Shown here: positions 1 through 7,993 of the stretch, one piece after another
Position numbering within the stretch: the stretch's first letter is position 1
Layout of the letters: every line of letters starts with the position of its first letter
Assembly (NCBI GenBank): GCA_016714125.1
Contig: JADJNX010000001.1
Coordinates: 620,001-684,000, forward strand
Origin: Ignavibacteriales bacterium
GTDB taxonomy: Bacteria; Bacteroidota; Ignavibacteria; Ignavibacteriales; Ignavibacteriaceae
Reading direction: 5' to 3'
DNA: 64,000 bases
Program-made: the position numbers and the translations under genes
Notes under the pieces: model-generated
Told to the model about the DNA's origin: nothing
The model's database searches: none
What the model saw: only the letters and a program-made list of their open reading frames with translations

Positions 1-931
1 GTGGCGCCAATAAAGGAAATCTTGTTGAATACCTTCAGGGATTTGAACATACCTGTGCAGTTATGCAAACAAGGGAAGCACTCAAGCGTGTCGCCTACGA
101 AATGATGGAAGACATGTATAAAGATGGTGTCTGCTACATTGAGATCAGATTTGCCCCAATCTTCCATACCTTAAAAGGGCTTTATATGGATGATGTGGTA
201 TCAGCCGTGCTTGAGGGTCTTGAAGAAGGAAAACAGGATTTTAAAGTAGAATTTGGCTTGCTCCTCTGCGGTATGAGAAACATGCAGGATACACTCGATA
301 TTGCAGAACTTGCTGTTAATTACAGAAAAAAAGCGTCGTAGGCTTTGATCTTGCAGGTGAAGAAGGTGGATACCCTCCCAAAAAACATATCGACGCTTTT
401 GAATATATCCAGAGAGAAAATTTTAATATTACAATCCATGCCGGAGAAGCTTTTGGAAAAGAATCAATCTGGCAGGCGATCCAATGGTGTGGTGCTCACA
501 GAATCGGTCACGGCACGCGACTTATCGAAGATATGACAATTGGTCCAGATGGCGAAACAGTTACGGGACTTGGCGATCTCGCTCAGTATGTTCTCGACAA
601 AAGAATTCCGATTGAATGTTGCCTCCTTAGTAATGTTCACACAGGAGCTGTAGAATCTCTTGAAAAACACCCATTTAAAATTCTTTATAAAAATAAATTC
701 AGAGTTACCATCAATACAGATAATTGTTTGATGAGCGACACTTCGATGACAAAAGAATTTGTTACCGCTGTTCAGACATTTGATTTGAACCTTGATGACG
801 TGGAAAAAATAACTATTAACGCAATGAAATCTGCCTTTTGCCACCATACGGATAGAATAAGACTCATCTATGATGTGATTAAACCTGGTTTCTTTAATAT
901 GCGAAACAAACTGACATCTCTTCAACTATAG
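1..931 (+). CDS. add: adenosine deaminase, 5' end outside window, one frameshift
   Basis: Deaminates adenosine to inosine in purine salvage. The reading frame is already open at base 3, so the start and the N-terminal HxH metal motif lie upstream of the window. Visible family motifs are HAGEAFGKES (the HAGE block with the catalytic Glu), HRIGHGTRL (zinc/catalytic His) and the INTDNCLMSD block carrying the conserved Asp. The frame breaks in a run of seven A at 326-332: adding one A joins NYRKK to SVVGFDLAGEEGG and restores one continuous protein to the stop at 929-931. I read this as a missing base, not as two genes. Six bases separate it from the next gene. The family call is secure; the precise adenosine-deaminase versus related-deaminase specificity is inferred. 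Confidence 0.88.
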
Positions 932-937
932 GATTTT

Positions 938-1279
938 ATGAAGATCAGCATTAGAAATTATACTCTCGAATTTGAAAAAAATGACAAGAAAATAGTCACA
1001 CAGTTCCTGAAAAAAGCCGCACAGCAGACTGAAGGCAGTCAGGACGTAAATATGGTGAAACAAAACCGTCTTTTTACTTCAATTCTTGATAAACTGAATG
1101 AATCAGAAGCACCAAAATTTACGAAGGATGAATATTTTTCGTTGAAAAATCTCCTTTCATTGCAACTTACAACAATGAAAAAACAGATTGTAACTGCAGG
1201 ATTTATTAAAAAATATCTCCTGTCTTCGCTCGAAAAGCAATACACGAAAATATTGAACAAATATTTTTTGGAAAAATAG
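938..1279 (+). CDS. hypothetical protein, 113 aa
   Basis: I do not recognise this family. It encodes a 113-residue, Lys-rich, soluble-looking protein without signal peptide or membrane segment, starting MKISIRNYTLEFEKND. The middle and end are predicted helical by composition (many Leu, Lys, Glu). AGGA at 932-935 sits just upstream of the ATG, and the stop is one base before the hutU start, so it is probably translated as part of an add-hypothetical-hutU unit. Codon use resembles its neighbours. A function cannot be assigned from the sequence. Confidence 0.7.
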   Translation: MKISIRNYTLEFEKNDKKIVTQFLKKAAQQTEGSQDVNMVKQNRLFTSILDKLNESEAPKFTKDEYFSLKNLLSLQLTTMKKQIVTAGFIKKYLLSSLEKQYTKILNKYFLEK

Positions 1280-1280
1280 T

Positions 1281-2939
1281 ATGGTAGATGAAGCCAAAAT
1301 TATAAGAGCACCACATGGTACTGAACTCTCCTGCAAAGGATGGGTTCAAGAAGCTGCAATGCGAATGTTGATGAACAACCTCGATCCTGATGTTGCAGAA
1401 AACCCTGCCGAGCTGATTGTTTATGGCGGAAGCGGAAAAGCTGCCCGTAACTGGGAATCTTATAATGCAATTATTGAATCTCTGAAATCTCTCGAAAATG
1501 ATGAGACACTTCTGGTTCAGTCAGGTAAACCTGTTGCCATATTCAAAAGTCACGAAAATGCTCCCAGAGTATTGATCTCCAATTCGATGCTGGTCCCCCG
1601 CTGGGGCACATGGGACGAGTTCAGAAGACTTGAAGCACTTGGTTTGACCATGTATGGTCAAATGACTGCAGGAAGCTGGATTTACATCGGTTCACAAGGT
1701 ATCCTTCAAGGAACCTATGAAACTTTTGCAGAGTGTGCCCGACAAAAATTTGGCGGTTCTCTTAAAGGCAGGCTCCTGCTTACCGCAGGTCTGGGTGGAA
1801 TGGGCGGAGCTCAACCACTCGCTGCAACAATGAACGGCGCAACTTTTCTCGGAATTGATGTCGATAAATCGCGAATCTTAAAAAGAATCGAAACCGGATA
1901 TATCGATATTATCAGTGAAGACCTCGACGAAGCTCTAAAAATTGTACTCGATGCCAAAGCCAAAGGCGAAAATATTTCCGTTGGATTGGTTGGAAATGCA
2001 GCAGATGTACTGCCTGAATTGTTGAAAAGGAATATTCTACCCGACATCGTTACAGATCAAACTTCTGCTCACGATACACTTAATGGATATGTTCCGATGG
2101 GTATGACATTCGAAGCAGCTCTCCAACTACGTAAATCCGACCCCGATAAATATATTTCTCTCTCTAAAGAAACAATCACAGTTCACCTTAAAGCAATGCT
2201 TGAGTTCCTCAAAAGAGGCGCTGTTACCTTCGATTATGGGAACAATATCAGGGGTGAGGCAAAAACCAACGGTGTTGAAAATGCTTTTGATATCCCGGGA
2301 TTTGTTCCGGAATATATCAGACCACTTTTTTGTGACGGAAACGGACCTTTTAGATGGGCTGCCCTCTCAGGGGATCCCGAAGATATTTATGTTACGGACG
2401 AAGCGGTAAAAGCTGCTTTCCCAGAAAATAAATCATTGATCAACTGGCTCGAACTTGCACGAGAAAAAGTACATTTCCAGGGTCTCCCGGCAAGAATTTG
2501 CTGGCTTGGTTATGGAGACAGAGCCAAAATGGGTTTGATTTTTAATCAACTCGTTGCCGATAAAAAAGTTAAAGCCCCTATTGTAATAGGGAGAGACCAC
2601 CTCGATTGTGGTTCAGTTGCTTCCCCCTACAGGGAAACTGAAGCTATGAAAGATGGTAGTGATGCAATTGCTGACTGGCCAATTTTGAATGCACTTATTA
2701 ATTCTGTTAATGGTGCTTCATGGGTCTCAGTGCATCATGGTGGAGGTGTCGGTATTGGAAATTCAATCCATGCAGGAATGGTGATTGTTGCCGACGGAAC
2801 ACCCGAAGCTGCAAAAAGAATTGAGCGGGTGCTCACCTCCGATCCCGGCATGGGTATAGCCCGACATGCCGACGCAGGATATAAACGCGCTATTGATAAC
2901 GCAAAGACGAAGTCGGTTAATATCCCCTTCGTGAAATAA
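1281..2939 (+). CDS. hutU: urocanate hydratase (urocanase)
   Basis: Converts urocanate to 4-imidazolone-5-propanoate, the second step of histidine degradation, in the cytoplasm with tightly bound NAD+. The 552-residue length is normal for the family. Diagnostic stretches are YGGSGKAARNW near residue 50, the glycine-rich NAD-binding LTAGLGGMGGAQPLA near 170, QTSAHDTLNGYVP near 262, the cysteine-containing RICWLGYGDR near 410 and GRDHLDCGSVASPYRE near 440. It starts one base after the preceding stop, suggesting translational coupling. No hutH, hutI or hutG is nearby, so the rest of the pathway must be elsewhere if present. Confidence 0.96.
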   Translation: MVDEAKIIRAPHGTELSCKGWVQEAAMRMLMNNLDPDVAENPAELIVYGGSGKAARNWESYNAIIESLKSLENDETLLVQSGKPVAIFKSHENAPRVLISNSMLVPRWGTWDEFRRLEALGLTMYGQMTAGSWIYIGSQGILQGTYETFAECARQKFGGSLKGRLLLTAGLGGMGGAQPLAATMNGATFLGIDVDKSRILKRIETGYIDIISEDLDEALKIVLDAKAKGENISVGLVGNAADVLPELLKRNILPDIVTDQTSAHDTLNGYVPMGMTFEAALQLRKSDPDKYISLSKETITVHLKAMLEFLKRGAVTFDYGNNIRGEAKTNGVENAFDIPGFVPEYIRPLFCDGNGPFRWAALSGDPEDIYVTDEAVKAAFPENKSLINWLELAREKVHFQGLPARICWLGYGDRAKMGLIFNQLVADKKVKAPIVIGRDHLDCGSVASPYRETEAMKDGSDAIADWPILNALINSVNGASWVSVHHGGGVGIGNSIHAGMVIVADGTPEAAKRIERVLTSDPGMGIARHADAGYKRAIDNAKTKSVNIPFVK

Positions 2940-2956
2940 CAAAAATGGAGTAGATC

Positions 2957-4147
2957 ATGACACTTAAAGTATTAATCGCTGACCAATTTCCGGAAAAATA
3001 CATCAATATCTTAAAAGCAAAAGATCTTGATGTTTTGTACCAACCAAAACTTGGCGAAAATGAGATGCCCGAAGTAGCCAAAGATGTGGATATCATTGTA
3101 GTTCGCTCCACTAAAGTGAATGAAGCTACAATAAACGCCTCTGAAAAACTGAACTTGATCGTACGCGCCGGCGCAGGTGTTAACAACATCAATATCCCCG
3201 CCGCAAATAAAAAAGGTATCTATGTAACCAACTGTCCGGGTAAAAACTCGATTGCGGTTGCAGAACTTGCACTGGGTTTGATGGTTGCCATCGACAGAAA
3301 AATTCCTGACAATGTTATCGATTTCAGAAATGGAGTATGGAACAAAGGACTTTTCTCAAAAGCACAGGGAATCTACGGTAAAAATCTTGGAATCATTGGA
3401 TTTGGGAATATCGGCAAGGAAGTTGCCGCCCGCGCTGTTGCTTTTGGTATGAATGTTTATGCAAAAGACATTACAAGAGTTGAAGGTTATGGAGTAAAAG
3501 AATTCTCTGAAATGGATAAAATTCTGCCAATTCTCGATATCATCACTGTTCACCTTCCATTAACGGATGGCACAAAAAAACTTTTCAACCGTGAAATGTT
3601 CAAATTGATGAAACCCAATACAATTCTTATCAACACTTCGCGAGCTGAAGTTATTGATGAAGATGATCTCCTTGAAGCAATTGAAGAGAAAAATATCTTC
3701 TGTGGATTTGATGTGTTTGTTGGAGAACCGGAAGGAAAAGCCGGAGAAGTTTCATCCAAATTGATGAACAATAAAAATATCTATATCACCCATCACATCG
3801 GTGCCTCAACCGAACAGGCCCAAGAAGCTGTGGCTGAAGAAACAGTAAATATCATCAAAGGTTATATCAATAGCGGCGTGATTGCACATTGGGTTAATAA
3901 AGCCCGTTGGGAAGAGTCACACTACCAACTCGTCGTTAAACATTACGACAAACCGGGAGTTATTGCCAATATCCTTAATGTTATGAAAAAAGATGATGTG
4001 AATATTGAAGAAGTTGAAAATGAGATATTTGCGGGTGGAATGGTTGCTAAATGTACAATTAAATTGAAACAACCTCTAACTGATGGTGTCCTTGAAGATA
4101 TTCGTAACATCCCCGAGATCATTAACCTCGCACATGTTGAGCTTTAA
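2957..4147 (+). CDS. serA: D-3-phosphoglycerate dehydrogenase (2-hydroxyacid dehydrogenase family)
   Basis: Probably oxidises 3-phosphoglycerate to 3-phosphohydroxypyruvate, the first step of serine synthesis. The 396-residue protein has the split substrate-binding domain, the Rossmann motif GIIGFGNIGKEVA near residue 140, the catalytic Arg in INTSRAEVIDEDD, the Glu in VFVGEPEG and the catalytic His in THHIGAST. Residues about 325-396 (HYQLVVKHYDKPGVIANIL onward) form an ACT regulatory domain, which in this family allows serine feedback; that control is inferred. GGAG at 2947-2950 supports the ATG. A hairpin terminator follows. Other 2-hydroxyacid dehydrogenases are the alternative, but the ACT domain favours SerA. 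Confidence 0.9.
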   Translation: MTLKVLIADQFPEKYINILKAKDLDVLYQPKLGENEMPEVAKDVDIIVVRSTKVNEATINASEKLNLIVRAGAGVNNINIPAANKKGIYVTNCPGKNSIAVAELALGLMVAIDRKIPDNVIDFRNGVWNKGLFSKAQGIYGKNLGIIGFGNIGKEVAARAVAFGMNVYAKDITRVEGYGVKEFSEMDKILPILDIITVHLPLTDGTKKLFNREMFKLMKPNTILINTSRAEVIDEDDLLEAIEEKNIFCGFDVFVGEPEGKAGEVSSKLMNNKNIYITHHIGASTEQAQEAVAEETVNIIKGYINSGVIAHWVNKARWEESHYQLVVKHYDKPGVIANILNVMKKDDVNIEEVENEIFAGGMVAKCTIKLKQPLTDGVLEDIRNIPEIINLAHVEL

Positions 4148-4179
4148 CCGTTTTTAATTAGTAATATCGGATAATTTTT

Positions 4180-4222
4180 TTGGCCGACAGTTGAAATTTA
4201 TTTCAATTTTCGGCCTTTTTTG
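4180..4222 (+). terminator. rho-independent terminator after serA
   Basis: GGCCGA (4182-4187) pairs with TCGGCC (4210-4215), with an inner TTGAAA/TTTCAA pairing, followed by a T run. It closes the add-hutU-serA group. Confidence 0.8.
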
Positions 4223-4226
4223 TTTT

Positions 4227-4444
4227 AAATATTCAACCCATTCCATGGGTAGGCCACTATTTTTTCAACAATAGCTACGAATATGAAACCCACTCCGTGG
4301 GTAGTTTAATTTCTTGGTTCACTGTTACTACGAATATTTAACCCATTCCATGGGTAAACTAATTTATTTTTCAACATTAGCTACGAATATGAAACCCACT
4401 CCGTGGGTAGGTCTTATCCCCAAAGGGGATTAAATATTCGTAGC
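4227..4444. repeat. cluster of REP-like hairpin repeats
   Basis: Four spaced copies of a unit built as TACGAATAT-(2-4 nt)-ACCCAYTCCRTGGGT are centred near 4242, 4293, 4346 and 4399, followed by a different palindrome ATCCCCAAAGGGGAT at 4416-4430 and an inverted ATATTCGTAG at 4434-4443. Each core is a 6-bp stem with a TCC loop. Two copies read ACCCAT/ATGGGT and two read ACCCAC/GTGGGT, a compensatory change that argues for selection on the hairpin. Spacing is about 50 bases and irregular, so this is not a CRISPR. No ORF of interest overlaps it. Confidence 0.8.
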
Positions 4445-4462
4445 ACATATCGGCCCCAAAAC

Positions 4463-4490
4463 AAAAAAATACCCCGTTTGCGGGGTTAAA
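4463..4490 (-). terminator. rho-independent terminator downstream of the MqnA-like gene
   Basis: On the minus strand ACCCCG pairs with CGGGGT (4471-4486) around a CAAA loop and is followed by a run of seven T (4464-4470). It lies about 165 bases beyond the stop of the 4651-5406 gene. Confidence 0.7.
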
Positions 4491-4592
4491 TATTATCAGA
4501 AGGCATTCGCAATTTTAATGTAACGATTGCCATCGGGACGATTACCTCTCCTCACTCTAACGCCCAAAATCCGTTTTTCGGGGTAACTTTCC

Positions 4593-4653
4593 CTCAAGTT
4601 CTCAAGTCTCTCAGGTCACTCAAGTTCTGAAGTTCTCAAGTTCTCAAGTTCTA
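4593..4653. repeat. degenerate 8-bp tandem repeat (CTCAAGTT)n
   Basis: About seven imperfect copies of CTCAAGTT run directly up to, and include part of, the stop codon of the minus-strand gene at 4651. The stretch 4491-4592 between this and the terminator holds nothing recognisable. Confidence 0.75.
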
Positions 4654-5406
4654 AACAAGAGTGTATTCCGGAATATCCTCGGCGAATGTATAATAGTAAG
4701 GAAGTGCCATCAGATTTTTTAATGATTCGAGAAGTTCATCACTAAGTTCAAACGAAATGTTCCGCAATCCATACTGAAGTACTATTAATGTCTCTTCAGG
4801 AATACCCGTAAGCGCCAAATAGTCTTCACCAAACTCATAGAGGTCGTCATTCATCTGCTTAATTTTTGAATGAACCGATTCAAGAATTTCCTCCTGTGAG
4901 GAGACAAGGATATAAGAAATGAAAGGATTTTGCAGACATTCCACTGCTTCCTCAGTGATATTCATACCCGTTTCATACCTCCCTGTCAAATAATTTTCAT
5001 CACCGGCAATATACAAATTGGTAATCTTTTTTATTTCACCATCGTAAGCAACCAATTCAGGAGAGGTATTATAAAGCTCTTTAAAAATTATTTTGAGTAG
5101 CGTTATGTCGTGGTATGAGATGTCACCTTTCATGGTGATGTCACTCACTTCTTTCTCACCGGGCTTAAAGTAGAGAAAACTGTTTGAAAAAAGTGAATCA
5201 GCTACCACACCGTAGTATGAGGAGACTACAAGGTCACCTGCTGTATGCAGATCGAGAGGAGGAATAAGGGCAATATCGATATCCCTGTTCTTAACAGCTT
5301 CGGGAAGCTTCGAGACGGGATAAAACACAACTTCACACCCAAGTTTGCTTTTCAAAATTGTAGCAAACATGCTTGTCATGAGATTTGGGGAAATGCCTAT
5401 TTTCAT
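4651..5406 (-). CDS. MqnA/periplasmic-binding-fold-like protein, 251 aa
   Basis: The protein begins MKIGISPNLMTSMF and contains the run DIDIALIPPLDL near residue 45, which resembles the substrate-binding core of the MqnA/MqnD (futalosine-pathway) and ABC substrate-binding families. There is no signal peptide, so if the resemblance holds it is cytoplasmic and more like MqnA than a transport protein. No other menaquinone gene is close, so the function is tentative. The gene starts inside the T run of the rplS terminator, and no good ribosome-binding site is visible, which makes the exact start uncertain. Its stop codon overlaps a short tandem repeat. Confidence 0.6.
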   Translation of the reverse strand: MKIGISPNLMTSMFATILKSKLGCEVVFYPVSKLPEAVKNRDIDIALIPPLDLHTAGDLVVSSYYGVVADSLFSNSFLYFKPGEKEVSDITMKGDISYHDITLLKIIFKELYNTSPELVAYDGEIKKITNLYIAGDENYLTGRYETGMNITEEAVECLQNPFISYILVSSQEEILESVHSKIKQMNDDLYEFGEDYLALTGIPEETLIVLQYGLRNISFELSDELLESLKNLMALPYYYTFAEDIPEYTLV

Positions 5407-5409
5407 ATG

Positions 5410-5450
5410 ATAAAAAAAGAGGCTGTCGCAAAAACTTTTGTTACAGCCTC
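5410..5450 (-). terminator. rho-independent terminator after rplS
   Basis: On the minus strand GAGGCTGT and ACAGCCTC (5443-5450 and 5419-5426) form an 8-bp stem followed by seven T (5412-5418). It ends the 14-kb gene block and overlaps the start region of the next minus-strand gene. The core is related to the terminators at 48131 and 59074. Confidence 0.85.
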
Positions 5451-5472
5451 AAATCTCCTTGGAGAATAAAAA

Positions 5473-5820
5473 CTAACGATAGTTTTTGTCTTTGATCTTC
5501 GCAGCTTTACCCGAAAGCTCTCTGAGATAATAAAGTTTCGCTCTGCGAATTTTACCTTCTCTGATGAGATCAATTTTTGCAATTTTGTGGGAAATAAAAG
5601 GAAATATTCTTTCAACACCAACACCGCTCGAAATTTTACGAACTGTGAATGATCTGTTTTCAAGACTTCCTTTAATGCTGATTACATCACCTTCAAAAGG
5701 CTGTATTCTCTCTTTATCTCCCTCAATAACCCTTACATGAACTCTGATCCTGTCACCAATGTTAAATTTGGCGAGCTCTGATCTCTCTTCTGCAGGGATA
5801 AATTCATAGAGGCTTGTCAT
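5473..5820 (-). CDS. rplS: 50S ribosomal protein L19
   Basis: L19 lies at the 30S-50S interface. The 115-residue length is typical and the family core FNIGDRIRVHVRVIEGDKER, then QPFEGDVISIKG, SFTVRKISSGVGVERIFP and AKLYYLRELSGKAAKIK is complete. The start overlaps the trmD stop by four bases, the normal rpsP-rimM-trmD-rplS order, and a terminator follows the stop. Confidence 0.97.
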   Translation of the reverse strand: MTSLYEFIPAEERSELAKFNIGDRIRVHVRVIEGDKERIQPFEGDVISIKGSLENRSFTVRKISSGVGVERIFPFISHKIAKIDLIREGKIRRAKLYYLRELSGKAAKIKDKNYR

Positions 5821-6512
5821 ACCTGTGCTCCAATCTTATTTATCTTTTTCCAATAGTCTGTTAAAATCTTTGACTGTTCTTCCCGCCACTCTTTTACCTT
5901 GCCGTGGTCGCCCTGAAGCAACACTCCCGGAACTTTCATTCCTTCATATTCGGCCGGTCTCGTAAAACATGGTGCACCTATTATGTCACCATCCATAAAC
6001 GAATCGTCGAGTGCCGATTCACTGTCATTTAATACTCCGGGTATAAGACGAACAACCGAGTCAACTACTACAGCGGCGAGCAACTCGCCTCCTGTCAATA
6101 CAAAATTACCAATAGAAACAATTTCTGTGGCAAATGCTTCGCGTACTCTGTCGTCTATCCCTTTATAATGTCCACATATAATCATTATGTTCTTCATCAA
6201 CGAATACCTGTTGGCATCCTGTTGATCATATATCTTACCGTGTGGGGCGGTAAAAATTATCGCATCATAATCTCGTTCAGCTAAAAGTTTTTTAATACAA
6301 TCAAAAAATGGCTCCACTTTAAGAACCATCCCTGCTCCACCTCCAAACTGTTTGTCATCGATCATACGATGTTTATCGTATGCATGCTCCCGCAGGTTGT
6401 GGATATGTATCTCAACTTTTTCTTTATTTTGACCCCTTTGAATGATACTTGAGGTTAACGGACCTTCAAAAAAATCCGGTACCGCAGATATTATATCAAT
6501 CCTCATCTTCAT
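5817..6512 (-). CDS. trmD: tRNA (guanine-37-N1)-methyltransferase
   Basis: TrmD methylates G37 of tRNAs using S-adenosylmethionine and prevents +1 frameshifting. The 231-residue protein starts MKMRIDIISAVPDFF and shows the SPOUT-fold motifs DKQFGGGAGMVLK, CGHYKGIDDRV and VLTGGELLAAVV, then the linker Asp region DDSF. The second Met (MRIDII) is an equally good start. It lies between rimM and rplS with overlaps at both ends: the restored rimM stop is inside the first codons of trmD, and the trmD stop overlaps the rplS ATG. Confidence 0.96.
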   Translation of the reverse strand: MKMRIDIISAVPDFFEGPLTSSIIQRGQNKEKVEIHIHNLREHAYDKHRMIDDKQFGGGAGMVLKVEPFFDCIKKLLAERDYDAIIFTAPHGKIYDQQDANRYSLMKNIMIICGHYKGIDDRVREAFATEIVSIGNFVLTGGELLAAVVVDSVVRLIPGVLNDSESALDDSFMDGDIIGAPCFTRPAEYEGMKVPGVLLQGDHGKVKEWREEQSKILTDYWKKINKIGAQV

Positions 6513-7009
6513 CGTAACCCGGATAACTTTCCTCAGTATTAAAATCTTTTTGTCGGCATCAAATGACTCAATAAATTGTTTGAGGCCGGAATAAGCGTCT
6601 CTTTCCCTTCGTTTTCAACGACATAAACATCATTGGCAGGGAGAAGCATTACATCCTTGATCACTCCTAAAAACTTTTCATTGAGAAAAACGCTGCTCTC
6701 AATCAGATCATGCACAAAATAAGTGTTGTCGGGGAGCTTTACTGCATCTTTTTCTTCGATGTAGATGTCCTTTCCAACAAGCATTTCCAGCCCTTTTTCA
6801 TCTTCAAACTTTTCGAACTTGAGAAGGATGGTATCACCATCATACTTCACCTTTTCGACCTTTAATTGCTTAAAAGAGCCATAGAATTCCACAAAGACCG
6901 TTTTTAATTTAAAAAAACGGTCAGGAAAGTCAGAGAACGACTGTAGTCTGAGAAAGCCAGCTTTACCGTAAATCGCCTGAATCCTGGCAACAAGAATGTA
7001 GCCGATCAC
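6496..7009 (-). CDS. rimM: ribosome maturation factor RimM, two frameshifts near the C-terminus
   Basis: RimM helps 16S rRNA maturation and binds S19. The intact frame gives residues 1-156 (MIGYILVARIQAIYGKAGFL, a PRC-barrel end with GVIKDVMLLPANDVYVV and TLIPASNN) and then stops at 6539. Adding one T in the TTTA at 6573-6575 restores FIESFDADKKILIL, and adding one base near 6533-6536 continues as EESYPGYDEDED with a stop at 6496-6498. The corrected protein is 171 residues, the usual length, and its stop overlaps the trmD start. Both events look like base losses in the sequence rather than a truncated gene. Confidence 0.88.
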
Positions 7010-7023
7010 GATTTGTGCTTCAC

Positions 7024-7257
7024 CTAATCTACGATTTCCAGTATTGCGCGCTTGCCTTCTTTAGCAGCTACTGCAGTAAGTAGAGTTCTCATCGCTTGTG
7101 CGGTTTTGCCTTGTTTTCCTATCACTTTTCCGATATCATTAGCGTCAACCTTCAATGCGAATACCACTCTCTTCTCCTCCTCCGATTTGATTTCAACCAC
7201 TACCTTGTCAGGGTAATCAACAAGATGTTTGGAGATGAATTCAACAAATTCCTGCAT
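7024..7257 (-). CDS. khpA: KH-domain RNA-binding protein KhpA (YlqC family)
   Basis: A 77-residue protein consisting of a single KH domain with the signature VIGKQGKTAQAMRTLL, which contacts RNA. In the family it works with KhpB on mRNA and sRNA binding; its place between rpsP and rimM is the conserved one. GGAGGA lies eight bases before the ATG. It overlaps nothing and is followed by rimM after 14 bases. Confidence 0.94.
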   Translation of the reverse strand: MQEFVEFISKHLVDYPDKVVVEIKSEEEKRVVFALKVDANDIGKVIGKQGKTAQAMRTLLTAVAAKEGKRAILEIVD

Positions 7258-7314
7258 ATATGGAGTCCTCCATTAAGCAAGGGGCTTTAAGATAGTACTA
7301 TGTACAGGTAAGAA

Positions 7315-7966
7315 CTAAACGTTCTCTTCAGAAGAAGCACCCTTTACTTCTGCTGTACTTTCAGAACTCTGAATCTCTTCAATTACGGGTACCGAAGCAA
7401 CTTCAACCGGTGGAGTAGCTTCTACAACAGGAGCCTCAACTTCAGGTGCAGGAGCTGCTACTACAGGAGCTTCAACAACAGGCAGGAGCTGCTACTACAG
7501 GAGCTTCAACAACAGGTGCAGGAGCTACAACTACGGGAGCCTCAACAACAGGTGCAGGAGCTGCCACTACGGGAGCTTCAACAACAGGTGCCGCGACAAC
7601 AGGAGCTGGAGCTGCTACAGTTTTTTTAACCTTAACAGGCTCTTCAACTTTACGTCCTTCTCTCCATTTTGCCATGTTGGTTTCAATAGCTTCAACTGCA
7701 AAGTTTTTCTTGATCATCTGTCTCTTGTAGAGAATGCCTGTCTGACGAAGTAAACTCTTAACAGTATCAGTTGGCTGTGCGCCAAATCCCAACCATTTTA
7801 ATGCTTTTTCTTCATCTATTACCACGGTATGCGGATTGGTCATTGGATCGTATTGACCAACTGCTTCCAGGTATTTACCGTCTCTTGGTGCTCTCGCATC
7901 AACGGCAACAATTTTATAAACGGGCTGTCTCTTCTTGCCCATTCTTTTGAGTCTTAATTTGACCAA
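7315..7966 (-). CDS. rpsP: 30S ribosomal protein S16 with long Ala/Pro/Val tail, 2-bp frameshift in the tail
   Basis: The first 85 residues or so are standard S16: MVKLRLKRMGKKRQPVYKIV, AVDARAPRDGKYLEAVGQYD and LKWLGFGAQPTDTVKSLL. After WREGRKVEEPVKVKK the protein continues into repeats of the type APAPVVEAPVV. The uninterrupted frame stops at 7472 after APACC, because one repeat reads ACAGGCAGG (7480 region) where sister repeats read ACAGGTGCAGG. Restoring the two bases continues the repeats to PEVEAPVVEATPP and an acidic end SSEENV, with a stop at 7315-7317 and 217 residues in total. Tail extensions of S16 occur in Bacteroidota relatives; the role of this one is unknown. Confidence 0.92.
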
Positions 7967-7993
7967 ATTTTGTTTCCTCCGGGATTCAAATTA

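Noticed and set aside
326..332. Programmed frameshifting in the adenosine deaminase A7 run
   Set aside because: Similar indels occur in a dozen unrelated genes and at different homopolymers, so error is more likely than programmed recoding.
464..925. 153-residue minus-strand open frame
   Set aside because: It is antisense to adenosine deaminase; the plus-strand protein has catalytic motifs.
4227..4444. Possible CRISPR array
   Set aside because: Units differ in sequence, spacing is not a constant 30-40 bases of unique spacer and no cas gene is near; palindromic cores with compensatory changes fit REP-like elements.
7446..7730. Gly/Ala/Thr-rich open frame on the plus strand (TTGAGATTTGAS repeats)
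   Set aside because: It is the reverse-strand shadow of the repetitive rpsP tail and has no start signal.
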